Positions 52,579-61,686 are shown, numbered from the stretch's first letter. The stretch is 64,000 bases of DNA from Sulfurimonas sp. HSL-1656 (GCF_039645585.1 NZ_CP147915.1:1612001-1676000), one strand, 5' to 3'. The notes: generated by a model from the sequence alone, not told the origin. Made by a program: numbers and translations.

Positions 52579-55500
52579 TCAGGAGTATTGCCGGAGCACG
52601 GCCTCGAGCTTTTTCTCTTCGAGCGGCTTGGTGAGGTAGCCGTTCATGCCGCTTTGCAGGAACTTCTCCCTGTCGCCTTCCATGGCGTTCGCCGTCAGCG
52701 CGATAATCGGAACGCTGCTGCCGAGTCTCTCCCGGATGCGGCGGGTCGCATCGAGGCCGTTCATCACGGGCATATTGACGTCCATCAGGATCAGGTCGAA
52801 CGCCTCTTTCTCCATTTTGTCAAGGACCTCCTGCCCGTTCTCGACGAAGACCGCGTCGATGCCGTACTGTGACAGCAGCAGCTGGACCAGCAGCCGGTTC
52901 ATCTCCAGGTCTTCGGCGACCAGTACTTTCATCCCGCTGTTGACCGCATGCTCCGTACCTGTTTCTGCCGCTTCGCTTTCATCCGCCTCCGTCAAAGCGT
53001 TGGATGCGGCATCGTACGATGCCAGCATGAGATCAAAATAGAAGACCGTCCCTTTCCCCTCTTTACTGTAGAGCTTCAGTTCGCTGCCCATGGCCTCGAC
53101 CAGGGAGGCGCAGATACTCAGTCCCAGACCGGTTCCCCCGAACTCCCGCGTCGTCGACTCGTTCGCCTGGGTGAAGGGGCTGAAAATCCGCTCCTGTTTC
53201 TCTTTCTGGATGCCGATCCCGTTGTCTTCGACAACAAAACGAACCAGCTGGCCCTCTTTGGGATGGATTTCGAGGACCTCGGTGCGAAGCTGTACCTCGC
53301 CCGATGCCGGCGTGAATTTGATGGCGTTGGAGAGCAGATTGATGATGATCTGCTTCAGGCGCGTCGGGTCCCCGAGTACGACCGCATCCATCTCCGGGTC
53401 AAACCGGCTGGCGTAGTTCAGCTGCTTCTGAAGCGCGGCGGGCTGCATCAGGGAGAACGCGGTATTGAGCTCCGCGTATAGGTCGACGGGGATATGCTCA
53501 AGCACCATGTGGTGGCTCTTGATTTTTGAAAAATCGAGCACGTCGTTGATGATCTCGAGCAGGGTCGCCGAGGAGCGTTCGATAATATCGAGGTACTCCA
53601 GCTGCTGGGCATTCAGTCCGCTCTTTTTCAGCATGCCTGTAAAGCCGAGGATCCCGTTCATCGGGGTACGGATCTCATGGGACATATTGGCCAGGAACGT
53701 CGCCTGGGCTTCTTCGGCTTTCTCGGCCTGGATACGCGCCTCCTCCAGCTCGGTGACGTCGTTGAAGGAGCAGAAGATGTACTCATCGTTTTCGAACTTC
53801 ACCTGTCTCGCCCTCACCGAAAACGTACGGACGGTCCCCTCCCGGTCCTCCATCAGCGCCTTGTGGATCCGGTTGGGTTCGTCCAGGAGCTTTTGGTACC
53901 ACGACCGCCTTCCCCCCGCGCTGAGGAAACCCTCTTTGGGGATAAAGAGGGAATTGATGCAGCGCTTGGAGTTCATAAGGTCCTCGAGGTCGTCAAAGGG
54001 GAAGAGCCTGAAAAAGGTCTGGTTCACCTTTTCCGTGACGCCGTTGCGGATGATGAGAATGATGCTTTCGTCGTTGTTGAGCAGTTTCTGCGTAAAGGTA
54101 TGCTCGCGTTTGTAGGCCAGCTGCGTCTCGATCAGGTCGGTGATGTCTTCACGGATCGCGAAAAACTCGGAGATCCTGTTGCGTTCATCGTGCAGGGGGA
54201 TAATGGAGCTTTTGACGTAATAGTCGGTGCCGTCTTTGCGGCGGTTCGCAAAACTGCCGTGCCAGATCTGGCCCGCGGTAATCGTATTCCACATCTCCTC
54301 AAAGAGTGAATCGGGGGTATTCGGGCTGCGGACAATATTATGCGACTGCCCAATCAGTTCACCACGTGAGTAGCCGCTGATCCGTTCAAAGTTCGGGTTG
54401 ACGTAGGTGATGATGCCGTTCCTGTCCGTTTTGGAAACGATCAAAACGTCATTGATACCGTCAATATGCTCCTGCAGGCTCCTTTTTGCCGCCGCCAGCG
54501 ACCGGGACTGCTCTTCGAGTGCTTTCGTATTGTAATCGATGAGATGAAAAACGGCCTTTTCGCCGGCATTGACGGCCCGCTGCTGCTTCCGCCCGCCGAG
54601 CGGGCTGTCGAAACGCTGGTTCTGCGTCCCCTTTTCGCGCAGGAAAAGAATCGTTGAAGTGATGTTGAGCAGCTCCGCCCCCGACGCGGAGGAATAAAAC
54701 TCCCCGTAGGTAAAAAATCCGCACGCGGGGGCAAAGGAGTCGATCTTGTCCAGTGCCACCTCAAGCTGCTTGCCCAGGAACTGTTTCCGGCCCGAACAGG
54801 AGTAGATGAATGCCGCCTGCAGCGTCTGTGCTTCGCTGGGGATCGTCTCCCCGGGGATGTAGCTGTTGACAAGATCGGCACTGCCGATGCCGAACTGTAC
54901 ACGGTCCCCTACGCTCAGATTGCCGGCATAGAGGACGCTCCCGTCTTCGAACGCCCCGATCATGGAACGGGCGATCGGGATCCCGCCGCTCTGCTTGATG
55001 AGGGGGAATCCCATTGCCGATGCGGGAAGCTCCCGGACGACGGCCTCTCCGAGTACCTCCCGGTAGAGTTCCGTCGTAGGCTGTCCGTCAATCGTATAGA
55101 CACGGTTCTTCTTGGCGCGGGTGATCGTCATCTCTTTGCCGACCGGGCGCCACCCCATATTCAGATCCTGAAATACCTCCAGAGCCTCCCCGATGAGCGC
55201 GACACCGACCGCCCCGCCTTCAAAAACGCGCTCCTGGTGGATGGTATAGGTGTGCTTGAAGCGCAGCAGGTCGCCGGCCATACCGCCGGCAATCGGGATA
55301 TTGTTGCAATTGGCGGCGCGGAAGGCCTCCAGAAAATCACTGCCGTGCTGAATGCCATCGGCAAAGGTAATGATGCAGCGTACCTCGTCTTTGCAGAGTG
55401 ACTCTCCGAGCTTTTTCCCGAGAGAAAACGACTCCGTATCAACATCAGAGACGGCCAGGATGCGGCTCTTCTCGAAGACGGAAATTCCCAGCACCGTCTG

Positions 55501-55731
55501 CTTTTCCGTCATGACGCCTCCGACGATCTCCCCCACCGTCGATGCGCCGATCAGTGTGGCGCCGGGCAGCAGCGACAGCACCGTCGCCGCGATCCCGCTG
55601 ACAGCCTCCCGCTCTTGAAGGGAAGAGAACATCTGCACGAGAATCGTCTTCGCATCAAAATCGATTCCCGTCTCGGCAAGCGCTAATTCAAGGCCCTTTT
55701 TGTCACTGTAAATATGGTTAAACTGTATCAT
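52579..55731 (-). CDS. FIST-PAS-PAS hybrid sensor histidine kinase
   Basis: A 1050-residue soluble sensor. Order: FIST N and C domains (about 25-370; GATLIGASTVGEIVGG, CGFFTYGEFYSS), a linker helix, PAS with PAC (about 425-540; GIITYVNPNFERISGYSRGEL), a second PAS-like domain (545-665), HisKA with the phospho-His in ANMSHEIRTPMNG (about 684), HATPase (NLLSNAIKFT, DNGIGIQKE, GGTGLGLSI), and a receiver with Asp in LILMDVNMPVMNG (about 982). FIST domains are thought to bind small ligands such as amino acids. With a terminal receiver but no Hpt domain, it would need the island's separate Hpt protein. Confidence 0.95.
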   Translation of the reverse strand: MIQFNHIYSDKKGLELALAETGIDFDAKTILVQMFSSLQEREAVSGIAATVLSLLPGATLIGASTVGEIVGGVMTEKQTVLGISVFEKSRILAVSDVDTESFSLGKKLGESLCKDEVRCIITFADGIQHGSDFLEAFRAANCNNIPIAGGMAGDLLRFKHTYTIHQERVFEGGAVGVALIGEALEVFQDLNMGWRPVGKEMTITRAKKNRVYTIDGQPTTELYREVLGEAVVRELPASAMGFPLIKQSGGIPIARSMIGAFEDGSVLYAGNLSVGDRVQFGIGSADLVNSYIPGETIPSEAQTLQAAFIYSCSGRKQFLGKQLEVALDKIDSFAPACGFFTYGEFYSSASGAELLNITSTILFLREKGTQNQRFDSPLGGRKQQRAVNAGEKAVFHLIDYNTKALEEQSRSLAAAKRSLQEHIDGINDVLIVSKTDRNGIITYVNPNFERISGYSRGELIGQSHNIVRSPNTPDSLFEEMWNTITAGQIWHGSFANRRKDGTDYYVKSSIIPLHDERNRISEFFAIREDITDLIETQLAYKREHTFTQKLLNNDESIILIIRNGVTEKVNQTFFRLFPFDDLEDLMNSKRCINSLFIPKEGFLSAGGRRSWYQKLLDEPNRIHKALMEDREGTVRTFSVRARQVKFENDEYIFCSFNDVTELEEARIQAEKAEEAQATFLANMSHEIRTPMNGILGFTGMLKKSGLNAQQLEYLDIIERSSATLLEIINDVLDFSKIKSHHMVLEHIPVDLYAELNTAFSLMQPAALQKQLNYASRFDPEMDAVVLGDPTRLKQIIINLLSNAIKFTPASGEVQLRTEVLEIHPKEGQLVRFVVEDNGIGIQKEKQERIFSPFTQANESTTREFGGTGLGLSICASLVEAMGSELKLYSKEGKGTVFYFDLMLASYDAASNALTEADESEAAETGTEHAVNSGMKVLVAEDLEMNRLLVQLLLSQYGIDAVFVENGQEVLDKMEKEAFDLILMDVNMPVMNGLDATRRIRERLGSSVPIIALTANAMEGDREKFLQSGMNGYLTKPLEEKKLEAVLRQYS

Positions 55732-55760
55732 TTATTGCGTTGTTTCTCAATGTGTCTTTT

Positions 55761-55834
55761 TATGTAGTGTCTCAATTGTATCACGAAGTGTAGGCATTTT
55801 CCTACAGTTTTCCCTGCTGCCTTTTAACTATAAT
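55761..55834. promoter_or_regulatory. Shared island operator between the divergent FIST and GAF kinase genes
   Basis: TGTAGG-CATTTT-CCTACA (55789-55806) lies between the two divergent kinases. Toward the GAF kinase, exactly 22 bases lead to a perfect TATAAT (55829-55834). Toward the FIST kinase, 22 bases lead to TACATA (55766-55761), a poor -10; a better TACAAT is only eight bases away on that side, so use there is uncertain. One palindrome could control both genes. Confidence 0.75.
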
Positions 55835-55892
55835 CCGTCTCAAAGCTTCCGGGCCGTTCTGCCCGTACACGCCATTGAAGAAGGGGGTACCG

Positions 55893-57953
55893 ATGAAAAA
55901 ATTCAACAGCGGCGAATTCAAAACACTGCTCCAGGAGACGACGCGCCGGATCGAGGCCGCAGAGGACAACCGTCAGATCAATGCGGTCACCGAAACGCTC
56001 GTCACGACGCTGCTGGATTCGGAATTCGCCTCGCTCTGGGTCTTCGACGAGATGGAGGCATCCCTCAAACGCGCCCGTGAAGCGGACCAGGTATGCGAGC
56101 TTTCCATGCTTGACCAGCACGGTGTCCTGGCCAAAAGCTTCCTGACCCTGACCGGGGGGATCTACAACTACCTTGCCAGCGAGAAAGAGTATGCTCCGGA
56201 AACGGACAACCCCGACGAGATCAGGATGAAATCCAAGATCATCCTGCCGCTGATGAACGACGAACGCCTGCTGGGCATCGTCACGGCCTACTCCTCGGTC
56301 CGCCACAAACAGAACTTTGACGAGGACGACATGGAGATGCTCGAAGCGATCGCGCCCTTCCTCGTCAACGTCATCTACCGGATGTACCCGGAAAAGCAGA
56401 CGGAGGAAGCCCCCGAAATCTATCTTAGCGAACGCCTTAAAGAGAGTTCGAATGCGATCAGCCGACAGGTCGAGGCGAATGAACGTGCACAGCCGACGGC
56501 GGCCGCACCGGATGAGACGCTTATGTTCCTGGCCAATACGGTCCACGATATCCGGACCCCGGCCAATGCGCTTTTCGGATTTCTGGAGCTGCTCGAAGGG
56601 CAGGTCGACAACGCCCGGCTGCTGCAGTATGTCCGCAACGCCAAAGAGAGCGCGCGCTTTATCAACGAGCTGACCACCTCCATCCTCGACCGTGTTTCGA
56701 CCCAGCGTGAACGCACGCTCTCCGGGCCCGTTCGGATCACCCCGGCGAAGTTCTTTGCGGATATCGCCGATATCTTTTCGGCGAACATGTCGGACAAGGC
56801 GCTCTGCTACCTCGTCTATATCGATCCCGCACTTCCCAAGGAGATCAGCGTCGATGCCGCAAAGCTCAAACGGGTCGTCATGAACCTCATCGGCAACGCC
56901 TACAAATTCACCCCGACCGGGAAGTCCGTCGAGCTGGCCGTCGTGTACGACCAGAGTGCCGGTACGATGACCCTGGCGGTCACCGATACGGGAATCGGGA
57001 TCGCCGAAGAGCACCAGCAGGCGATCTTTGAAGCCTTCAGACAGGCAACCGATGAAACGGCGTCCGCCTTCGGCGGTACCGGTCTCGGCCTCGCCATCAG
57101 CGCCCAGTACGTCCACGATCTCGGCGGAAAACTGGAACTGGAAAGCGAACCGGACAAAGGGAGCCGTTTCTTCTTCACACTGCCGCTGCAGGCCGTCAAT
57201 ACGCTCCCTTGCTTCGCCCCCGTCCAGAACCCGCAGAGCAAGATCGCCATCCTCATGGACGAGCCCAACCTGCCGACCAGCAAGAACATCATGCGCTACC
57301 TGCTGCGCATGGGGCTCCCGAAATCCAATATTGTCGCGATCCGTTCCGTCATCCAGGCGCCTTCCGACACCACCCACCTCATCGCTTTTCAGAGCAAATT
57401 CGATGAGCAGGTGGTCGATCATGCCAAAACGAACAGCCTGCCTCTGACGGTGATGGAGGAGCGCTTCCTCTCCATGACCAAAACGCAGAAAACGGCGGAG
57501 GTCGACGTCATCTCGCAGTACGGCTACTATGCGAGCAGGCTCCATGCCATGCTTTCAAGCCGCAGTATCCCCAAAGTGCTTGTCGCCGACGACGACCGCA
57601 TCAACATCGAACTGATCAAGGCTATTCTCGAAGAGGAGTTCTGCACGATCGAAACGGCCCAGGACGGCCAGAGCGCCATCGACCTGCTCGCCAAAGGGAT
57701 TCTGGAAAACCAGCCCTATACCCTGCTCCTTCTCGACAACCATATGCCGAAGATTTCGGGCAACGACGTCATCCGGGAGCTGCGGGCCATTGAAAAACAG
57801 CACGCCCTCCCTTCGGCCTATGCCGTCTCCATTTCGGGAGACCCGAAAGCCAGTGCTTCGGACAACCCCCACTTTGACGCCTATGTCGGGAAACCCTTCA
57901 ACAAAAAAGAGATCAAAAAGGTGCTCAAAGCGGCATTGGCCGCGCGGGATTAG
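55893..57953 (+). CDS. GAF-domain hybrid histidine kinase with two receiver-like domains
   Basis: A 686-residue soluble kinase. A GAF domain (about 15-170), HisKA with His218 in NTVHDIRTPANALFG, HATPase (NLIGNAYKFTP, TDTGIGIAEEH, GGTGLGLAIS), a degenerate receiver-like stretch (about 445-540, KIAILMDEPNLPTSKN, lacking the acidic pocket), and a true receiver with VLVADDDRINIELI and Asp near 615 in LLLLDNHMPKISG, ending FDAYVGKPFNKKEI. ATG 55893 follows AAGGGGGTACCG; ATG 55875 is in frame but less likely. No Hpt or DNA-binding domain is present. Confidence 0.93.
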   Translation: MKKFNSGEFKTLLQETTRRIEAAEDNRQINAVTETLVTTLLDSEFASLWVFDEMEASLKRAREADQVCELSMLDQHGVLAKSFLTLTGGIYNYLASEKEYAPETDNPDEIRMKSKIILPLMNDERLLGIVTAYSSVRHKQNFDEDDMEMLEAIAPFLVNVIYRMYPEKQTEEAPEIYLSERLKESSNAISRQVEANERAQPTAAAPDETLMFLANTVHDIRTPANALFGFLELLEGQVDNARLLQYVRNAKESARFINELTTSILDRVSTQRERTLSGPVRITPAKFFADIADIFSANMSDKALCYLVYIDPALPKEISVDAAKLKRVVMNLIGNAYKFTPTGKSVELAVVYDQSAGTMTLAVTDTGIGIAEEHQQAIFEAFRQATDETASAFGGTGLGLAISAQYVHDLGGKLELESEPDKGSRFFFTLPLQAVNTLPCFAPVQNPQSKIAILMDEPNLPTSKNIMRYLLRMGLPKSNIVAIRSVIQAPSDTTHLIAFQSKFDEQVVDHAKTNSLPLTVMEERFLSMTKTQKTAEVDVISQYGYYASRLHAMLSSRSIPKVLVADDDRINIELIKAILEEEFCTIETAQDGQSAIDLLAKGILENQPYTLLLLDNHMPKISGNDVIRELRAIEKQHALPSAYAVSISGDPKASASDNPHFDAYVGKPFNKKEIKKVLKAALAARD

Positions 57954-58018
57954 GATCGGCCGGGAAGAGGATACGTCTGGGGGAATGTCTTTCGCCCCAG
58001 GAACGAAAGCAGCTGCGT

Positions 58019-58390
58019 CTACAGTTGAAGCAGTCGGCGGACATTTTCTTTATAGACGGCCGGCAGGATAGGCTTTTTGAAATACGCATCGAAATAGGTA
58101 TGGTCCTGCTCGAACTTCTGGGGATAGATCGTCAGCGCGGCAATGCGCGTCTGAGCGTTTTTGGCCTGCGCCGCCTTGGCGATCTCGATGCCCGTACCGT
58201 CAGGCAGGTTCATGTCCACGACCATGGCATCGTAATCGTTCTGCGCGATCTTCGCGAGCGCTTCATGGACGGAGTTCGCCGAATCGATCAGAATCTTCTG
58301 CTTGATCTCTTTGGAGAGGGCATCAATGACTGTCGATTCGAATTCGACGATAAATCCGATATCGTCCACGATCAGAATACGTTTGCTCAT
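58019..58390 (-). CDS. Single-domain response regulator
   Basis: A 123-residue stand-alone receiver: ILIVDDIGFIVEFEST, phospho-acceptor Asp59 in AMVVDMNLPDGTGIEIA, Thr in AALTIYP and Lys in AYFKKPI. There is no output domain, so it may act like CheY or Spo0F, moving phosphate in the island's relay or binding a partner. It lies convergent to the GAF kinase and has its own palindrome promoter upstream. Confidence 0.92.
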   Translation of the reverse strand: MSKRILIVDDIGFIVEFESTVIDALSKEIKQKILIDSANSVHEALAKIAQNDYDAMVVDMNLPDGTGIEIAKAAQAKNAQTRIAALTIYPQKFEQDHTYFDAYFKKPILPAVYKENVRRLLQL

Positions 58391-58416
58391 TGGGTATGCC
58401 TTGTAATTTTTTAGGC

Positions 58417-58462
58417 ATTGTAGCGGAGCGGGCCGCTCCATTTCTGTAGGTATTTTCGTACA
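58417..58462 (-). promoter_or_regulatory. Island operator and promoter of the single-domain regulator
   Basis: TGTAGG-TATTTT-CGTACA (58445-58462), one mismatch from the shared palindrome, then exactly 22 bases, then minus-strand TACAAT (58422-58417). The ATG follows after 26 bases. No separate -35 box is present. Confidence 0.72.
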
Positions 58463-58492
58463 AAACGGATAGAGGCCGTCCGGAGAGTGCGT

Positions 58493-59062
58493 TCAGCCTA
58501 TCTGGACGATCTCGTCGGCGCACCAGTTGGCCAGGTCGATCTCGTGGGTGATCAGGAGCATGCCGACCTCGCCCAGGTGGCGCAGCAGCAGCTGCATCAC
58601 GTCGAGCTGGATGACGTTGTCCAGCGCGGAGGTCGGCTCGTCCAGCAGCAGCAGCTTCGGTTTCATCAGCAGTGCACGCAGAATGGAAGCGCGCTGCAGC
58701 TGTCCGCCGGAGAGCTCATGGGGGAGTTTGTGCAGGAGCGCCTCGTCCAGCCCCATATCGTCAAGGTAGCGTGCCATCCCCGCCGTATCGGCCACATCCT
58801 TGATCTGGTTGAGGATGGTATAGGTGGGATGGAAGGAGCTGTAGGGGTCCTGGAAGACCATGGAGGCCGGCAGTGCCTCGATTGTTCCCGACCGGGGACG
58901 GAGGTTGCCGAGGATGAGTTCGAAGAGGGTGCTCTTGCCCGCCCCGCTGGGACCGACGATCGCTTTGATCTCTCCCGTGTCAAGCGAGAGGGAGAAGTCA
59001 TGATAGAGCGGCTTCTCCTGCGTGTAGCCGAAAGAGAGCCCCTCAACCCGTAATACCTGCAT
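58493..59062 (-). CDS. ABC transporter ATP-binding protein, short DppF-like
   Basis: A 189-residue nucleotide-binding domain: Walker A GPSGAGKSTLFEL (about 37), Q-loop VFQDPYSSFHP, signature LSGGQLQRASILRAL, Walker B LLLLDEPTSALD and H-loop LITHEID. The Q-loop resembles peptide/nickel importer ATPases (DppF/NikE), yet the protein ends soon after the H-loop and lacks their C-terminal extension. No permease or binding protein is next to it. Its ATG overlaps the proA stop by one base, so it is expressed with proA. Confidence 0.85.
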   Translation of the reverse strand: MQVLRVEGLSFGYTQEKPLYHDFSLSLDTGEIKAIVGPSGAGKSTLFELILGNLRPRSGTIEALPASMVFQDPYSSFHPTYTILNQIKDVADTAGMARYLDDMGLDEALLHKLPHELSGGQLQRASILRALLMKPKLLLLDEPTSALDNVIQLDVMQLLLRHLGEVGMLLITHEIDLANWCADEIVQIG

Positions 59063-60294
59063 CAGCGGATCTGGCCGTTGCCGTAGATCTTGAACTTGTA
59101 GGTCGTCAGCCCCTCGATGCCCATCGGGCCGCGCGCATGCAGCTTGTTCGTGGAGATGCCGACCTCGGCACCGAAGCCGAAGGCGCCGCCGTCGGTGAAA
59201 CGGGTCGATGCGTTGACGTAAACCGCCGCCGCGTCGACGGCATTGAGGAAATACTCCGCCGTCGTGTAGCTCTCCGTAATGATGGCTTCGGAGTGGCCCG
59301 ACCCGAAACGGACGATATGCGCAACCGCCCCGTCAACCCCGTCAACCGTGCGGATGTTGAGGATGTTCGCCAGGTACTCCGTATCGAAATCCGCCTCCGT
59401 TGCTTCGGCGACGTCGATGATCTCACGGGTATCGCCGCACCCTTTGAGCTCCGTGTGCGCCGCGTCGAAGGCCTCTTTGAGCTTCGGCAGGGCAACGGCG
59501 GCAATGGCTCTGTCGACAAGAAGGGTCTCCATTGCGTTGCAGACGCCGGGACGGTCCACCTTGGCGTTGACGGCGATCTTCACCGCCTTCTCCAGGTCTG
59601 CATCCTTGTCGATGTAGGTATGGCACTGCCCCTTGTCGTGCTTGACGACCGGCACCGTCGCGTTTTCACTGACGTAGCGGATCAGCCCTTCCCCGCCCCG
59701 GGGGACGATCAGGTCGACGTACTTGTCCATCTTGATCAGCTTCGCCACCCCTTCGCGCGAGGCGTCCGGCAGCAGGGAGATCAGAGCTTCGGGCAGGTTG
59801 TTGCGTTTCAGCGTGGCACGCAGCACCTTGGCGATAGCGGCGTTGGAGTGCTCCGCCTCCTTGCCCCCTTTGAGCACGCAGACGTTGTTGCTTTTGAAAC
59901 AGAGTGCCGCCGTGTCGGAGGTAACATTGGGACGGGATTCGTAAATGATGCCGATGACGCCGATAGGGATGCTGACTTTCTCGATCTTGAGCCCGTCGTC
60001 GGTGACCCAGCCGTCGATCACCCGGCCGACGGGGTCTTTGAGCGCCGCGATCTCCTCGACGGCCGTCGCCATCGCCTCGATACGCTTCTCGTCCAGCAGC
60101 AGGCGGTCTTTGAGCGCACTGCTCAGGCTGTTCTCCTCCGCCGCTTTCATGTCCAGTGCGTTGGCTTCGATGATGTCCATCGTCGCGGAGCGCATTGCCC
60201 CCGCCATCTCCCGAAGCAGGCGGTTTTTCTCCGCACCGCTCAGCAACATCAGTTCCCGGCTCGCCGCTTTTGCTTCTTCCAAAAATGCATTCAT
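59062..60294 (-). CDS. proA: Glutamate-5-semialdehyde dehydrogenase (gamma-glutamyl phosphate reductase)
   Basis: A 410-residue ProA, second step of proline synthesis, reducing gamma-glutamyl phosphate with NADPH. Conserved blocks are GVIGIIYESRPNVTSD, GKEAEHSNAAI, VDLIVPRGGEGLI, DKGQCHTYID and the catalytic Cys in RPGVCNAMETLLVD. The FTDGGAFGFGAEVGISTNKLHARGPMG block is near-universal. Start at MNAFLEEAK; TATAAT (minus) at 60332-60327. proB is not in the window. Confidence 0.97.
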   Translation of the reverse strand: MNAFLEEAKAASRELMLLSGAEKNRLLREMAGAMRSATMDIIEANALDMKAAEENSLSSALKDRLLLDEKRIEAMATAVEEIAALKDPVGRVIDGWVTDDGLKIEKVSIPIGVIGIIYESRPNVTSDTAALCFKSNNVCVLKGGKEAEHSNAAIAKVLRATLKRNNLPEALISLLPDASREGVAKLIKMDKYVDLIVPRGGEGLIRYVSENATVPVVKHDKGQCHTYIDKDADLEKAVKIAVNAKVDRPGVCNAMETLLVDRAIAAVALPKLKEAFDAAHTELKGCGDTREIIDVAEATEADFDTEYLANILNIRTVDGVDGAVAHIVRFGSGHSEAIITESYTTAEYFLNAVDAAAVYVNASTRFTDGGAFGFGAEVGISTNKLHARGPMGIEGLTTYKFKIYGNGQIR

Positions 60295-60326
60295 ATCGTC
60301 TCGCTTTCCCGTCACTTTTTACGGCC

Positions 60327-60332
60327 ATTATA
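60327..60332 (-). promoter_or_regulatory. -10 element for proA-ABC ATPase unit
   Basis: Minus-strand TATAAT in GGTATAATGGCC, 33 bases before the proA ATG. No clear -35 hexamer is visible. Confidence 0.55.
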
Positions 60333-60411
60333 CCAAAGGGAGGCTGTACGGCGCGCTTCGGCCGTGAATACGCTACCATTCTTCCGTCAATCTTTCCCGG
60401 AGTATCCTCGC

Positions 60412-61620
60412 GTGAAACACTACATCGCCCTGTTGAAAAACGAACCGCTGCTGCGGCGCATCTCCTTTATCCAGCTCATCGCCTATTTCGGGGCCTGGTT
60501 CAGCAACGTTGCCATCTTTACCCTGCTGCTGGGGCTCGGCGCATCACCCCTCGTCGTCGCTACCGTCGCGGCGCTGCACTTTCTGCCCGGGGTCCTGCAG
60601 GCCCCCTTCTCCGGGGCGCTTATCGACAAGATCGCCCCGAAACGGCTGATGCTGGCCCTGCTGCTGATCGAGATCGTCACGACCCTGCCGCTGATGCTGA
60701 TCGACGACGCCGCGCACCTCTGGCTGCTTTTCGTGCTGGTCTTCGTGCGCATGGGGGCTTCGAGCTTCTACTTTACCCTGGAGATGGCGCTGCTGCCGCG
60801 TTTTCTGAAGGCCTCGGCACTCAAGCACGCCAATGAACTGCACTCCATCATCTGGTCCGTCTCCTACACGGTCGGGATGGCCCTCAGCGGCATAGCCGTC
60901 TACTACCTCGGCGTCAAGACCGCCTTCCTTGCCGACGCCGCCCTCTTCGCCGTCGCGTTCGCGCTGCTGCTGCCCGCCGTTTTTCCCCCGCACAAAGCGC
61001 GCGAAACGGACCGCTATCTTGCGCTGCTCTCGCAGAGCGTCGGTTACCTCAAACGCAACCCCCTGACCCTGCATCTCATCATTCTGCATGCTTTTGTCGG
61101 CTTTACCGCCTTTGACGGCCTGGTCCCGCTCGCCGCGGAGGCCTATTACCTCCCGGCCGTCGCCGCACCGCTGGCCATCGGGCTTACCCACGCTTTCCGC
61201 GCCCTCGGACTGGTGGGCGGCCCGCTGCTGCTGGGGCGCTGGATCACCATCAGGAGGCTCCCGCTGCTGCTGCTGTTCCAGGCCCTCTCCATCCTTATTT
61301 GGGCAATGGCACTGCCCCACTTTTACCTGGCACTCGCCGCCTCGATCCTCGTCGGCCTCAGCACGACGACCATCTGGTCCTTTACCTATACCCTGCTGCA
61401 GCACCATACCGAAGAGGCCTACTACGGCCGTGTCATCGCCTATAACGACATGATCTTCCTGCTGACGGTTTCCGCGGTCTCTTTTCTGATCGGTGTCCTG
61501 GTGGAGTGGGGGATGGGGCTTCAGGGTGTCATGGCCCTGCTCGGACTTGCTTTTGTCGTTTCGGCGCTCTATTTCCGATGGATCAGCAGGCATTATCCGC
61601 TGGAAGATCCGGGCGTGTAA
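60412..61620 (+). CDS. MFS transporter (EntS/multidrug-type)
   Basis: A 402-residue major-facilitator protein with about 12 helices. The start is probably GTG 60412 (VKHYIALLKNEPLLRRISFIQLIAYFGAWFSNV), preceded by CGGAG; this NEPLLRR..F..G.WFSNVA pattern and the ALIDKIAPKRLMLALLL loop resemble the EntS/MFS_3 exporter group. Substrate unknown. It diverges from proA. The frame stays open far upstream antisense to proA, but that part is not coding. Confidence 0.88.
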   Translation: MKHYIALLKNEPLLRRISFIQLIAYFGAWFSNVAIFTLLLGLGASPLVVATVAALHFLPGVLQAPFSGALIDKIAPKRLMLALLLIEIVTTLPLMLIDDAAHLWLLFVLVFVRMGASSFYFTLEMALLPRFLKASALKHANELHSIIWSVSYTVGMALSGIAVYYLGVKTAFLADAALFAVAFALLLPAVFPPHKARETDRYLALLSQSVGYLKRNPLTLHLIILHAFVGFTAFDGLVPLAAEAYYLPAVAAPLAIGLTHAFRALGLVGGPLLLGRWITIRRLPLLLLFQALSILIWAMALPHFYLALAASILVGLSTTTIWSFTYTLLQHHTEEAYYGRVIAYNDMIFLLTVSAVSFLIGVLVEWGMGLQGVMALLGLAFVVSALYFRWISRHYPLEDPGV

Positions 61621-61686
61621 CTGCACCTTCCGCATTCGGCGGTAAAGGGGCAAAATAAGGAGAAAAAAGGAGGAGTATAGATGAAG

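Noticed and set aside
52508-58462. Sigma-54 or sigma-28 promoters for the signalling island.
   Set aside because: No TGGCAC-N5-TTGCA or TAAA-N15-GCCGATAA pattern is present; normal -10 hexamers are.
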